Source: CALZJC01 sp041574955
GTDB lineage: Bacteria; Acidobacteriota; Thermoanaerobaculia; Multivoradales; JAHEKO01
Length of the DNA stretch: 64,000 nucleotides
Assembly: GCA_041574955.1 (NCBI GenBank)
Contig: JBFGNS010000002.1
Coordinates: forward strand, 1-64,000
Direction of reading: 5' to 3'
Part shown: one piece after another, positions 35,324 to 43,319 of the stretch
Layout of the letters: each line of letters starts with the position of its first letter
Position numbering within the stretch: the first letter of the stretch is position 1
Program-made: the position numbers and the translations under genes
The notes under the pieces: generated by a model
Told to the model about the DNA's origin: nothing
Databases searched by the model: none
Seen by the model: only the letters and a program-made list of their open reading frames with translations

Positions 35324-36649
35324 CTACCGGCGCTGGTTGGCAGCCGGGGCGTCGACCCTCGGCAGCGGGTAGGTGTTGCCGCCGGTCGTCCAGTCGAGCC
35401 GGCTGACCCGGCCGTCCTCACCGAGCACCACCGTGATCTCGGCGTAGTCCTGGGGCGAGAACAGCGTCCGCTCGCCGGTCGGGATGAGCAGCCATTCGTC
35501 CATCAGCACCCGGCCGTCCACAACCCGCAGCTCGAGGTTCCTGCCCGGCCGCAGCTCGTAGAGTCCCTGGTAGCCGCGCAGCAGCTCCAGAGCCACGTCG
35601 GCGGCCACGGCCCGCACCGGCGCCGGCGTCGGCACCTCCTCCCCGGCCGCGATCCCAGGTACCGCCTGGCGGATGCGGTCGAGCGCTCCCGAGGTGAGGT
35701 TACTGGCCAGGCTGACCGTGATGCCGCTTTCCGCGTCGTGGTCGATGAACGCCCGGTAGCCGTGGGCGGCGCCGTTCCAGCTCACGCCGCCGTTGTCGCG
35801 CACCAGCAGCTCCCTCGCCCGCTCTCCCAGCTTGCCGGCCAGCAGCGCCCGCTCGAGCGCCAGCAGGTCGCGCGGCGTCGAGTAGACCGAGCCGGCGCCC
35901 ACCAGGTAGGAGATGTCCGCCGGCGGCGCGTTGCGCAGCCCGCGGGTGTCGAACGAGTAGCTCGCCGCCCGCCGCTCGAGGATCGCGCGCGTGCCGGCGT
36001 CGGAGGTGTCGCTCATGCCAGCCGGCTCCAGCACGTGCTCGGCCAGCAGCTCGGCGTACGGCTTGCCGCCGGCCAGCTCCAGCACACGCGCCAGCACCGA
36101 GAAGCCGGCCGAGCTGTAGACGCTGTCCGAGCCCGGCTCGAACACCAGCTGGCGCCGGGCGGCCAGCTCCACCATGCTGGCGGGCGTCTGCGGCCGCGTC
36201 TCGTCGAGCGGCTCGGTCACGCGGTGCGGCAGGCCCGAGCTGTGGCGCAGCAGGTGGCCGACCGCGATCTCGCTGCCGCGGGGGAAGTCGGGGAAGTACC
36301 CGGCCAGCGTGTCATCCAGCGACAGCCGCTCCGCCTCGAGCAGGCGGGCCAGGATGACGATCGTCATCGGCTTGTTGATCGAGCCGACACAGTACCGGGT
36401 GCGGGGTGTGTTGGGCACCGCGTGCTCGCGGTTGGCCAGACCGAACGATTTCTCGTAGACGACCTCGCCCCGGCGCGCGACCAGCAGCGTCCCCGACAGG
36501 TGCCCGATGTCGAGATACGGCTCCAGGTAGCGGTCGATGCGCTCTGCCAGAGGCGCCTCCACCGGGGCCTGCGCGGCATGCACCGCGCCGGCCATGACGG
36601 CCACGACGACGAGACAGGCGAAACGGCTGGCGGAGCTCTTGGGCTGCAT
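35324..36649 (-). CDS. Secreted serine hydrolase of the beta-lactamase fold
   Basis: The 441-residue protein has a signal peptide (residues 8-26, ending VHAAQA). GTLLVARRGEVVYEKSFGLA is the family start, the nucleophile lies in CVGSINKPMT (SxxK), and the second motif YSSAGFSVLARVLE gives Tyr but Ser instead of Asn. The C-terminal 90 residues form a beta-barrel lipocalin-like domain (YQGLYELRPGRNLELRVVDG) common in D-aminopeptidase/beta-lactamase-related proteins. AGGGGGTG precedes the ATG at 36649. Only distantly similar to the neighbouring homologue, so not a recent duplicate. Confidence 0.88.
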   Translation of the reverse strand: MQPKSSASRFACLVVVAVMAGAVHAAQAPVEAPLAERIDRYLEPYLDIGHLSGTLLVARRGEVVYEKSFGLANREHAVPNTPRTRYCVGSINKPMTIVILARLLEAERLSLDDTLAGYFPDFPRGSEIAVGHLLRHSSGLPHRVTEPLDETRPQTPASMVELAARRQLVFEPGSDSVYSSAGFSVLARVLELAGGKPYAELLAEHVLEPAGMSDTSDAGTRAILERRAASYSFDTRGLRNAPPADISYLVGAGSVYSTPRDLLALERALLAGKLGERARELLVRDNGGVSWNGAAHGYRAFIDHDAESGITVSLASNLTSGALDRIRQAVPGIAAGEEVPTPAPVRAVAADVALELLRGYQGLYELRPGRNLELRVVDGRVLMDEWLLIPTGERTLFSPQDYAEITVVLGEDGRVSRLDWTTGGNTYPLPRVDAPAANQRR

Positions 36650-36726
36650 CGACACCCCCTGAAACGGTATCCGGCTGGAGGTTAACCCATCCGCCGTACC
36701 CGTTCGCGCCGCGGTCGCCGGCGCGG

Positions 36727-36732
36727 TAAGGT
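36727..36732 (+). promoter_or_regulatory. Candidate -10 (TAAGGT) of the amidohydrolase gene
   Basis: TAAGGT ends 8 bases before the ATG at 36741, and there is no Shine-Dalgarno in between, so a leaderless transcript is likely. A weak TTCGCG lies 18 bp upstream as -35. Confidence 0.35.
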
Positions 36733-36740
36733 CGCCGCCG

Positions 36741-38480
36741 ATGACGCTAACCGAGCCGACACGGCCAACGGCCCGGCCGCGGGCGTGGCTGGCGGGCGGC
36801 TGCGCGCTCGCTCTGCTCGCAGCCTGCGCCGGCGAGCCGCCGCGGGGCACGCTGCTGCGCGAGGTCACGATCGTGGATCTGGCCGCCGCGCCGCGCACCG
36901 GCCAGTCGATCCGTATCGAGGACGGCCGGATCGCGGCGATCGGGCCGGTGGCCGAGATGGACCAGCCCGCCGGCGAGGTGATCGAGGGCGGCGGCCGGTT
37001 TGTCCTGCCCGGGCTGATCGACGCCCACGTGCACGTCGATCACCCCGACGAGCTCGAGCTCTACCCGGCCTACGGCGTGACCTCGGTGCTGGTGCTGCGG
37101 GGGGTGCCGCACCATCTGCGCTGGCGCGACGAGATCCGCGCCGGCGAGCGGTTCGGCCCGGGCCTCTACCTCACCGGCGACTACCTGGACGGCTACCCCG
37201 CGTGGATGGAGCCGATGGTGGCCCTCGACGGGGTCGAGCCGGCCCGCGCTGCCGTCCGGCGCCAGGTCGAGGCCGGCTACGACTTCATCAAGGTCTTCAC
37301 CAGCCTGACCGCCGAGCAGCTCAGCGTCGTCACCGACGAGGCCCGCGCTCTCGGGGTGTGCGTCGTCGGGCACGGCGGCAAGAACTACCCGCTCGACCAC
37401 CTGATCGCTGCCGGCCAGGCCAACCTGGCGCACGGCCAGGACCTCATCCGGTGGTACCTCGAAGGCCACGACGACGAGGCCGGCATCGAGCGGGTGGTCG
37501 CCCAGCTCGCCGCCTCGGACCTCACCGTCACGCCCAACTTCGCTTTCACCGACGCCCTGCTGCGCCAGGGCCGGGATCTCGACGCGGTGCTGGCGACCGC
37601 CGAGGCGCGCCGGCTCCACCCCGCCATCCTGCAGCCGTTCCGGCGCGCCAACAACCGCTACGTCCGGAACGCCGAGGAGTGGGTGCCGAGCGTCGCCGAG
37701 CGCTTCGAGATTGAGCAGCGGATCACCCGCCAGCTGCACGAGGCCGGGGTGACGCTGCTGGCCGGTACCGACGCCTCGACCGCCGCGGTCTTCCCCGGCG
37801 ACTCCCTGCTCACCGAGGTCGAGCTGTTGGTGGCAGCCGGGCTGACGCCGGCCGCCGCCCTGCGGGCGGCGACGGTCGACGCCGGGCGGTTCTTCGAGCA
37901 CTGCCTGGGGCCGGAGGCGCGGGTGGGCCGACTCGAGCCGGGCTACGAGGCCGACCTGCTCGTTCTCGACCGCGATCCGCTCGACGACGTCGCCGCCCTG
38001 CGCCACCCCGCCGCGGTGATGCTCGACGGCCGCTGGCTGCCGCGCTCCGAGCTCGACGCCAGGCTGGCCGAGCTCGAGCGCGACTACGTCGGGCTCGGCG
38101 AACAGGTGATCGCACTCGAGCAGGCTCTTTTCTCGGGCGAGGTGGCGGCGGCGCGCGCGATCTTCGACCGGGTGCGCGGCGAGCGCCCGGGCGAGCTCCT
38201 GTTCAGCCAGTACACGCCGTTCTTCGTCGGCTACGGCTTCCTCTACGGCGAGGACGGCTTCAACACCGACCCCGGACGGCTGGCGGCGGCGCTCGCGCTC
38301 TACGAGATGTACGCCGAAACCTACCCCGACTACCACAGCGCGCATTACATGCTGGCGCTCGCCCGGCGCGCCAACGGCGACCTCGCCGGCGCCCGCTCGA
38401 GCCTCGAGCGAGCGCTCGAGATCCACCCCGAGTACGTCAAGGCCCACCAGCAGCTGAGCGAGCTGGCGGAAAGCGGCTAG
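36741..38480 (+). CDS. Amidohydrolase-family lipoprotein with C-terminal TPR region
   Basis: The 579-residue protein has a basic N-terminus and lipobox (LALLAAC-AG, Cys near 29). The amidohydrolase domain shows the composite beta-sandwich (LLREVTIVDLAAAPRTG), the metal motif GLIDAHVHVD, a VVGHGGK strand, and GTDAST with the catalytic Asp. It closes with LEPGYEADLLVLDRDPLDDV. From residue about 440 the protein continues into helical repeats ending AGARSSLERALEIHPEYVKA, a TPR. The fusion suggests a periplasmic hydrolase for cyclic amides, peptides or similar with a protein-interaction tail. The exact substrate is not deducible. Confidence 0.88.
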   Translation: MTLTEPTRPTARPRAWLAGGCALALLAACAGEPPRGTLLREVTIVDLAAAPRTGQSIRIEDGRIAAIGPVAEMDQPAGEVIEGGGRFVLPGLIDAHVHVDHPDELELYPAYGVTSVLVLRGVPHHLRWRDEIRAGERFGPGLYLTGDYLDGYPAWMEPMVALDGVEPARAAVRRQVEAGYDFIKVFTSLTAEQLSVVTDEARALGVCVVGHGGKNYPLDHLIAAGQANLAHGQDLIRWYLEGHDDEAGIERVVAQLAASDLTVTPNFAFTDALLRQGRDLDAVLATAEARRLHPAILQPFRRANNRYVRNAEEWVPSVAERFEIEQRITRQLHEAGVTLLAGTDASTAAVFPGDSLLTEVELLVAAGLTPAAALRAATVDAGRFFEHCLGPEARVGRLEPGYEADLLVLDRDPLDDVAALRHPAAVMLDGRWLPRSELDARLAELERDYVGLGEQVIALEQALFSGEVAAARAIFDRVRGERPGELLFSQYTPFFVGYGFLYGEDGFNTDPGRLAAALALYEMYAETYPDYHSAHYMLALARRANGDLAGARSSLERALEIHPEYVKAHQQLSELAESG

Positions 38481-38537
38481 CCGGGCACGCCCGCCGGCAC
38501 CGCCACGCCACCGCCTTCCGCCGCCAGGCCCCGGCGC

Positions 38538-39497
38538 TCAGACGCCCGGTCGGGCGCCGAGGTGCGCGCGGTAGAGGGCCGAGCTCAGGTACTTCATGCC
38601 CGAGTCGCACATCAGGGTCACGACCGTTGCACGGGGGGCAAGGCGCTCGGCGAGCCGCAGCGCGGCGACGACGTTGGCGCCGGTCGAGGTGCCGGCGAAC
38701 AGCCCTTCCTCGCGCGCCAGGCGCACGGCCATGGCGACGGCCTGGTCGGTCGAGACCCGCTCGATCCCATCCGCCAGGCCTTCCCGCCACAGCGGCACCA
38801 CGAAGCCGGCGCCGACCCCGTCGATCTTGTGCGCCCCGCTCGGGCCCCCCGACAGGACGGCCGACTCGGCCGGCTCGACCGCCACCAGCCGCACGCCGTC
38901 GTTCCTGCGCCGCAGCGCCTCACCGGTACCGCGTAGCGAGCCGCTGGTGCCGACGCTCTGGACGAAGCCGTCGATCCGGCCCTCGGTCTGTCGCCAGATC
39001 TCGTCCGCCAGCCGCTCGTAGGCGCCCAGCTGATCGACGTTGTTCAGCTGATCGGTCCAGTAGCTGGCGGGCTCGTCGGCCAGCGCGCTGGCCGCCTCGA
39101 TCATCGCTCGCGTCAGCTCGCGAGTCATCCGCCCGCCGTCGCTGGGCACGATCTCGAGCCGCGCCCCGAGCAGCTCCATGTGATCGAGCTTCTCGCGCGA
39201 GAAGGCGTCGGAGGTGACGATGCGCAGCGGGTAGCCCTTGACCGCGCACACCAGCGCCAGAGACACGCCGGTGCTGCCGCCGGTGTACTCGACGACCGAG
39301 CCACCGGGACGCAGCCGCCCGTCGGCCTCGGCCGCCTCCACCATCGCCAGCGCCATGCGGTCCTTCATGCTGCCGGTCGGGTTGGCGGATTCGAGCTTGA
39401 GCAGCAGCCGCGCTCCGCTGGACGGCACGATCCTGCGCAGCGCCACCAGCGGCGTGTCGCCGATGGCGTCGAGGATGTCGCTGTGTAGCGCTGTCAC
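38538..39497 (-). CDS. PLP-dependent cysteine synthase family protein
   Basis: The 319-residue fold-type II PLP enzyme has the Schiff-base Lys in NPTGSMKDRMA, the phosphate-binding loop in the SVGTSGSLRGTG region and the substrate loop EYTGGSTGVSLAL. The sequence resembles cysteine synthase/cystathionine beta-synthase-type enzymes; the final GTSTGANVVAALRLAERL and VVTLMCDSGMKYLS are typical. Whether it uses O-acetylserine is not certain. The start is GTG at 39497; an upstream in-frame extension is unlike the family. It is divergent from the ArsR gene with 141 bp between, including a hairpin at 39558-39579. Confidence 0.88.
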   Translation of the reverse strand: MTALHSDILDAIGDTPLVALRRIVPSSGARLLLKLESANPTGSMKDRMALAMVEAAEADGRLRPGGSVVEYTGGSTGVSLALVCAVKGYPLRIVTSDAFSREKLDHMELLGARLEIVPSDGGRMTRELTRAMIEAASALADEPASYWTDQLNNVDQLGAYERLADEIWRQTEGRIDGFVQSVGTSGSLRGTGEALRRRNDGVRLVAVEPAESAVLSGGPSGAHKIDGVGAGFVVPLWREGLADGIERVSTDQAVAMAVRLAREEGLFAGTSTGANVVAALRLAERLAPRATVVTLMCDSGMKYLSSALYRAHLGARPGV

Positions 39498-39557
39498 GGG
39501 GCGAAGCGCCCTCCGGCACCGCGGTCTGGGAGCGTCGGATGATGCTACCCGAACCGG

Positions 39558-39579
39558 TGGCGCCGAAAAGGAGGCGCCA
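39558..39579. repeat. Inverted repeat TGGCGCC / GGCGCCA between cysteine synthase and ArsR genes
   Basis: Perfect 7-bp arms surround an 8-base purine-rich loop (GAAAAGGA). No T-run follows on either strand, so it is not an ordinary terminator. It could be a protein-binding site for the divergent genes, but there is no further support. Confidence 0.4.
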
Positions 39580-39600
39580 GGTGCTCCCTCGAGCCGGGTC

Positions 39601-39630
39601 TTGACAAACATTTAGTCGTTTAGCTAATCT
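39601..39630 (+). promoter_or_regulatory. Promoter and operator of the second ArsR operon
   Basis: TTGACA at 39601-39606 (perfect -35) and TAATCT at 39625-39630 (-10) are 18 bp apart. The spacer holds an AT-rich inverted repeat TTAG (39612-39615) / CTAA (39624-39627) and the palindrome TTAGCTAA (39620-39627), a likely ArsR operator that would block polymerase. The -10 ends 8 bases before the ATG. Confidence 0.7.
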
Positions 39631-39638
39631 TCGAACTC

Positions 39639-39959
39639 ATGAACAGGGTCTTCAAGGCGCTGGCCGACCCGACCCGCCGCCGGGTGCTCGAGCTGCTGCG
39701 CCAGCGGCCGATGCCGGCGGGCGAGCTGGCCGAGCACTTCCCGGTCTCCAAACCGACCATGTCGGCCCACTTTGCGGTGCTGCGCGAGGCCGGCCTGGTG
39801 GAGAGCGAGCGCCACGGCAAGACCATCCTCTACCGAATCCGCATGTCGGTGCTCGAAGACGCCCTGCTGGGATTCGCCCAGCTGTTCGGGCTGGCGCAAC
39901 CGCCCGACGGCGCGGCGGACCGAGAGCCCTCGACTGGAAAGGAACGAACAAACCGATGA
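39639..39959 (+). CDS. ArsR-family winged-helix regulator (SdpR-like, leaderless)
   Basis: The 106-residue protein has VFKALADPTRRRVLELLRQR, the recognition helix in VSKPTMSAHFAVLREAGLV and the wing ERHGKTILYRI. It lacks the metal-binding CxC motif. Its ATG follows the -10 by 8 bases and has no Shine-Dalgarno, so the message is probably leaderless. The stop overlaps the ATG of a small membrane protein gene (ATGA at 39956-39959), the arrangement of SdpR/SdpI-type pairs. Confidence 0.9.
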   Translation: MNRVFKALADPTRRRVLELLRQRPMPAGELAEHFPVSKPTMSAHFAVLREAGLVESERHGKTILYRIRMSVLEDALLGFAQLFGLAQPPDGAADREPSTGKERTNR

Positions 39960-40354
39960 CCATTCGCAACGCCCTCATCCTGGCCGGCCTGATGCTGGCC
40001 TTCGCCATCGGCCTGGCCTGGGCCAACAACGCCGGCCACCTCTCCGAAGAGACCTCCCGCCGCGCCAGCCAGGTTCTGGCCGGGCTGGTGGTGGTCTACT
40101 TCGCCAACCTGGTCCCCAAGTCTCTGGAGCCGCTGCTCGCCGGCTGCGAGCCGTCGCGCGCGCAGGCGATGCAGCGGTTCGGCGGCTGGACCCTGGTGCT
40201 CGGCGGCCTGGGCTACTCCGTGGCCTGGCTGGTGGCGCCGCTCGAGGTCGCCAAGCCGGCGGCGATCGCGATCCTCGCCACCGCGCTGGTCCTGGTGGTC
40301 GGCCGCTGCGCCTGGACCGTAATGACGCGCCGGCGCGAACGGCCTCCGGCCTAG
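39956..40354 (+). CDS. Small membrane protein coupled to the ArsR regulator
   Basis: The 132-residue protein has four hydrophobic segments: LILAGLMLAFAIGLAWA, VLAGLVVVYFANLVPKSLE, WTLVLGGLGYSVAWLVAP and AAIAILATALVLVVG. The FANLVPKSL segment recalls the GNxxPK motif of SdpI-family immunity/signal proteins, but the rest does not clearly match, so I only call it SdpI-like. As the second gene of the autoregulated operon it may relay an envelope signal to the repressor, as SdpI does with SdpR; that is inference. Confidence 0.7.
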   Translation: MTIRNALILAGLMLAFAIGLAWANNAGHLSEETSRRASQVLAGLVVVYFANLVPKSLEPLLAGCEPSRAQAMQRFGGWTLVLGGLGYSVAWLVAPLEVAKPAAIAILATALVLVVGRCAWTVMTRRRERPPA

Positions 40355-40382
40355 CCACGGGCGCCGGTCGGCGGCCAGGCAC

Positions 40383-40406
40383 CGGCGGCGGCGTCAGCCG
40401 CCGTTT
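40383..40406 (+). terminator. Weak intrinsic terminator after the ArsR-membrane protein operon
   Basis: Stem CGGCGGC (40383-40389) pairs with GCCGCCG (40397-40403) across a 7-base loop and is followed by TTTCCC. The T-run is short, so efficiency is doubtful. Confidence 0.35.
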
Positions 40407-40503
40407 CCCGCCTCAGGCGCGGCGTGGCTGTGGGCGGAGCGAGCCGCGTGGGCGACAGCCCGGCTACCTGCCACCGAAAGACCCGGTTCGCGAAAGGCAG
40501 CCG

Positions 40504-41262
40504 CTACCGCCCGCTACCCGGATCGACGAGCCGGTAGCGCGTCAGCTCCCGCACGCTGCCGTTGAACAGGTCGAGGTCGACCTCGCCGTCGATACCGGGC
40601 ACGCTGCCGCCATCGGTGTGCTGCCAGAGAGTCCAGCGGTCCCAGCCGTCGGGCAGCGCCGGACCGTCCGCGTCGTAGTCGGCGACCCACAGCGGATAGG
40701 CGCCGAACGAGCCGTCCATGTGCTCGTTCCAGAAGTCCGGGTCGGTGTAGAGGATCGGCTCGACCCCGTAGTGGGCCTCGAGCAGCTCGAGATAGGTGTG
40801 GAGGTCGGCCACCAGGCCGGCCGGCGGCGAGCCGCGCAGCAGGCTGGCGTGTTCGATGTCGACCATCGGCGCCAGGTCGCCTGGCTCGAGGGTCACCAGC
40901 CGGGTGAACGCCGCGGCCTGGGCCGCCGGCGGGTCGTCGGCGACGTAGAAGGCGTAGGCGCCGCGAACCACCCCGGCCTCTTTCATGCCCTGCCAGTTGG
41001 CGGCAAACCGCGAGTCGACGAGCGTCTCGCCTTCGAGCGCACGGGCGAAAGCGAGGACCACGCCCGATTCCCGCACGGCTTGCCAGTCGATCTCACCCTG
41101 GAACTGCGAGACGTCGACGCCGTGCAGGCGCGCGCCCTGCACGGTCTCCTCCGCCGCCGGCGGCGCCGATCGCTCTTCGCCCTCGGCGCTCCAGGCCACC
41201 AGCAGCAGCAAGCCCGCACCGAGGCCGAGCCTCCCAACGAGGTTTCGAAGGCCGTGTTCCAT
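40504..41262 (-). CDS. GH25-family lysozyme, secreted
   Basis: The 252-residue protein has a signal peptide (residues 9-26). The GH25 barrel shows GVDVSQFQGEIDWQAV at its start, the catalytic DxE in PMVDIEHAS, LYTDPDFW, the strand PLWVADYDAD and the end block WTLWQHTDGG and GEVDLDLFNG. It should hydrolyse the glycan backbone of peptidoglycan in the periplasm or outside the cell. ATG at 41262 was chosen because it heads the signal sequence. It is divergent from the copper amine oxidase-like genes. Confidence 0.92.
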   Translation of the reverse strand: MEHGLRNLVGRLGLGAGLLLLVAWSAEGEERSAPPAAEETVQGARLHGVDVSQFQGEIDWQAVRESGVVLAFARALEGETLVDSRFAANWQGMKEAGVVRGAYAFYVADDPPAAQAAAFTRLVTLEPGDLAPMVDIEHASLLRGSPPAGLVADLHTYLELLEAHYGVEPILYTDPDFWNEHMDGSFGAYPLWVADYDADGPALPDGWDRWTLWQHTDGGSVPGIDGEVDLDLFNGSVRELTRYRLVDPGSGR

Positions 41263-41387
41263 GAGCAGAGTTCTCCCCGAGTCCTGGCCCGCCGCCGACA
41301 CGGGCGTCGCGCCGGCGGCGCCGCGACGATAGCAGCAGGACCCCACGCGCCCCCGCCGGCAGGTGAAGCCCGGCGCTGTGGACGCGT

Positions 41388-41416
41388 TTGACTCCCTCAC
41401 ACCGAGCCTCTACCAT
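41388..41416 (+). promoter_or_regulatory. Promoter of the split amine-oxidase operon
   Basis: TTGACT at 41388-41393 and TACCAT at 41411-41416 are exactly 17 bp apart, a good sigma-70-type match (five and four consensus positions). The ATG at 41465 follows with GAAGGGAGG before it. Confidence 0.65.
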
Positions 41417-41464
41417 GCCTGTCAGTTTCCAGGTCTCACCAGAGCCTTCAGAAGGGAGGCAGCG

Positions 41465-42151
41465 ATGACGGGAGCTTCCCGGTTCGGCCGGCTGGCCGCG
41501 GTGGCGGGCTCGTTGATCCTCGCGGTGCCGCTCACGGCATGCGCGATCCACACGTCGCAAAGGGGCAGCGGGCGCGTCGAGGCGCGACCGAACCCCTTCG
41601 AGGTCACCCCAGCCGAGGCGGCAGCCGCGGCCGAGCTGGCCGAGAAGGCGATCGTCGATCGCGAGCTGCGGGGCGCCGGTCCCTTCTACCTGGTGGCGAC
41701 GGAGGTCGTGCGCGACAAGGCGGCCGAAGAGGAGGGCGGTGGCCAGCGCGCCATCCTCACGACCCACTACCGCTACCAGGGTGACCTGACGATCCGCACC
41801 CGCGTCGATCTGCGACGGTCCGAGGTCGTGGCGGTCGACGCGCTCGTCGGCGTGCCGGCGCCGCTGGCCCAAGAGGAGCTCGACCGAGCACGGGACCTGG
41901 CGTTCGCGGATCCGGCAGTCCGGCGAGCGCTCGGCGAGCAGCTCGGCGCCGTCCGCGTCGAGCCGCTGGTGGTCCGCACCGCCGACGAGGAGGACCCCTT
42001 CTACGGCCGCCGCCTCGTGAGGCTGCTGTTCAAGACCGCCACGGGCTATCTGCGGCAGCCGATCGTGCTGGTGGACCTGTCCGGCGAGAAGGTCATCGTC
42101 GAGGCCCCTCCGGCGACTCGACCTGTCGACTACCCCGAACCCGAAGGATAG
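41465..42151 (+). CDS. Lipoprotein resembling the N-terminal (D2/D3) domains of copper amine oxidases
   Basis: The 228-residue protein has a lipobox (AVPLTAC-AI, Cys near 22). NPFEVTPAEAAAAAELAEKA recalls the HPLDPLT start of amine oxidase domain D2, the middle strand block TTHYRYQGDLTIRTRVDLRR its beta-sheet, and APLAQEELDRARDLAFADPA the qP..eE...a..lv..dp block of domain D3. The two domains together make a 200-residue unit, as here. The next gene, 12 bases downstream, looks like the catalytic domain. By itself it has no catalytic role; it would assemble with the partner. The assignment is pattern-based and less certain than for the partner. Confidence 0.6.
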   Translation: MTGASRFGRLAAVAGSLILAVPLTACAIHTSQRGSGRVEARPNPFEVTPAEAAAAAELAEKAIVDRELRGAGPFYLVATEVVRDKAAEEEGGGQRAILTTHYRYQGDLTIRTRVDLRRSEVVAVDALVGVPAPLAQEELDRARDLAFADPAVRRALGEQLGAVRVEPLVVRTADEEDPFYGRRLVRLLFKTATGYLRQPIVLVDLSGEKVIVEAPPATRPVDYPEPEG

Positions 42152-42163
42152 GGAGGCGTGACG

Positions 42164-43294
42164 ATGAGAACGACCGCGCTGCTCGCCCTGCTGCCGCTGA
42201 CCTTGGCCGCCTCCGCCTGCACCACCGTCGTCTGCTGCTCCGAGTCCACGCCGCAGCCGGCAGGCGGAAGCGCCTTCGAGGTGGTTCAGGAGTTCCCTTC
42301 CGGGGGACCGGCCGAGACCGCGTGGCGCGTCCGCTACGGCCACGCCACCGCCAAGGGGTTGTTCATCACCGGGGCGTGGTTCAAGCGAAGCCCGGCCGAT
42401 CCCTGGATGCGCGTTCTCTACGACGTGCGTCTGGCCGACATCTTCGTGCCCTACCACCCCGGCTCACCGCGCTACTACGACCTGACCGGATTCAGCTTTC
42501 CGCTGGTTCCGGCGACCGAGGCCGACGCCGGTTGCTGCGGGAAGATCCTCGACGGCTTCGTGATCAAGGAGGTGAGGGACCGTGGCGTCCTGTGGAAGGA
42601 CGACACGGCGGTGCGGCGGGGCGAGGAGCTGGTGCTGTGGGCAACGCTCGACTCCGCCAACTACAACTACATCATGCAGTACGGCTTCCGCGACGACGGC
42701 ACGATCGCCCTGCGCCTCGGCGCCACCGCCGCCAACCTGCCCGGCATGGAGCAGACCGCGCACATGCACAACGGGCTGTGGCGCATCGACATGGACCTCG
42801 CGGGCGCCGCCCACGACACGGCGCTGGTGGCCAGTCACGTCGAATCGACCGGCAGCCCGGTGGCCTCCGACGGCTTCCTGCTGTTCGGCAACGGCGTCGA
42901 GGGGGCGGAGGACTGGAACGACCTGGCCTTCACCGAGATCAGGGTCTACGACACCCAGCGGCAGAACGCGCAGGGGCGCAACATCGCCTACGACCTGCGA
43001 CCGGTGCGGATGGGCACGCCCCGGCACCAGGAGTCTTTCGCCCACCACGACTTCTGGGTGACCCGCTACCGCGCCGGCGAAGATCTCTACGCCCAGCTGC
43101 CCAGCTACGCCAACGGCGAGACGATCTCCGACCGCGACATCGTCCTGTGGCACATCTCGCCGCTCCACCACCTGCCACGCTCCGAGGACGGGCGAGAGGT
43201 GAGCGGAGTCTGGCAGGGAGTGGCGCTGACCATGTGGGGCGGCCTCGACCTGCGACCGCGCGATCTGTTCGACGAGACGCCGCTGCATCCGTGA
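42164..43294 (+). CDS. Copper amine oxidase-like catalytic domain, separate lipoprotein
   Basis: The 376-residue protein has a lipobox (TLAASAC-TT). Landmarks of the amine oxidase catalytic domain occur in order: VPYHPGSPRYYDLTGF with the base Asp at D106, GVLWKDD (EEDxGILxKH region), NYNY with the TPQ-precursor Tyr at Y167, HMH (H200, H202) and DIVLWHISPLHHLPRSED with the third His at about 336. Full enzymes are about 640 residues; this gene plus the preceding one give 604. In the TPQ motif the acidic residue after Tyr is Asn (NYNY rather than NYD/E), so cofactor formation is uncertain. ATG 42164 was chosen over GTG 42158, which is too close to GGGAGG (42151-42156). Confidence 0.78.
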   Translation: MRTTALLALLPLTLAASACTTVVCCSESTPQPAGGSAFEVVQEFPSGGPAETAWRVRYGHATAKGLFITGAWFKRSPADPWMRVLYDVRLADIFVPYHPGSPRYYDLTGFSFPLVPATEADAGCCGKILDGFVIKEVRDRGVLWKDDTAVRRGEELVLWATLDSANYNYIMQYGFRDDGTIALRLGATAANLPGMEQTAHMHNGLWRIDMDLAGAAHDTALVASHVESTGSPVASDGFLLFGNGVEGAEDWNDLAFTEIRVYDTQRQNAQGRNIAYDLRPVRMGTPRHQESFAHHDFWVTRYRAGEDLYAQLPSYANGETISDRDIVLWHISPLHHLPRSEDGREVSGVWQGVALTMWGGLDLRPRDLFDETPLHP

Positions 43295-43319
43295 GCGGCA
43301 GCAGCTCGAGACCGCCGCC

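Noticed and set aside
33895..36649. Antibiotic-resistance beta-lactamase cluster
   Set aside because: Both proteins have the fold and SxxK motif, but variant second and third motifs and a lipocalin-like tail point to esterase or peptidase roles.
39558..39579. Intrinsic terminator between the cysteine synthase and ArsR genes
   Set aside because: The hairpin lies upstream of both divergent genes and has no T-run, so it cannot be an ordinary terminator.
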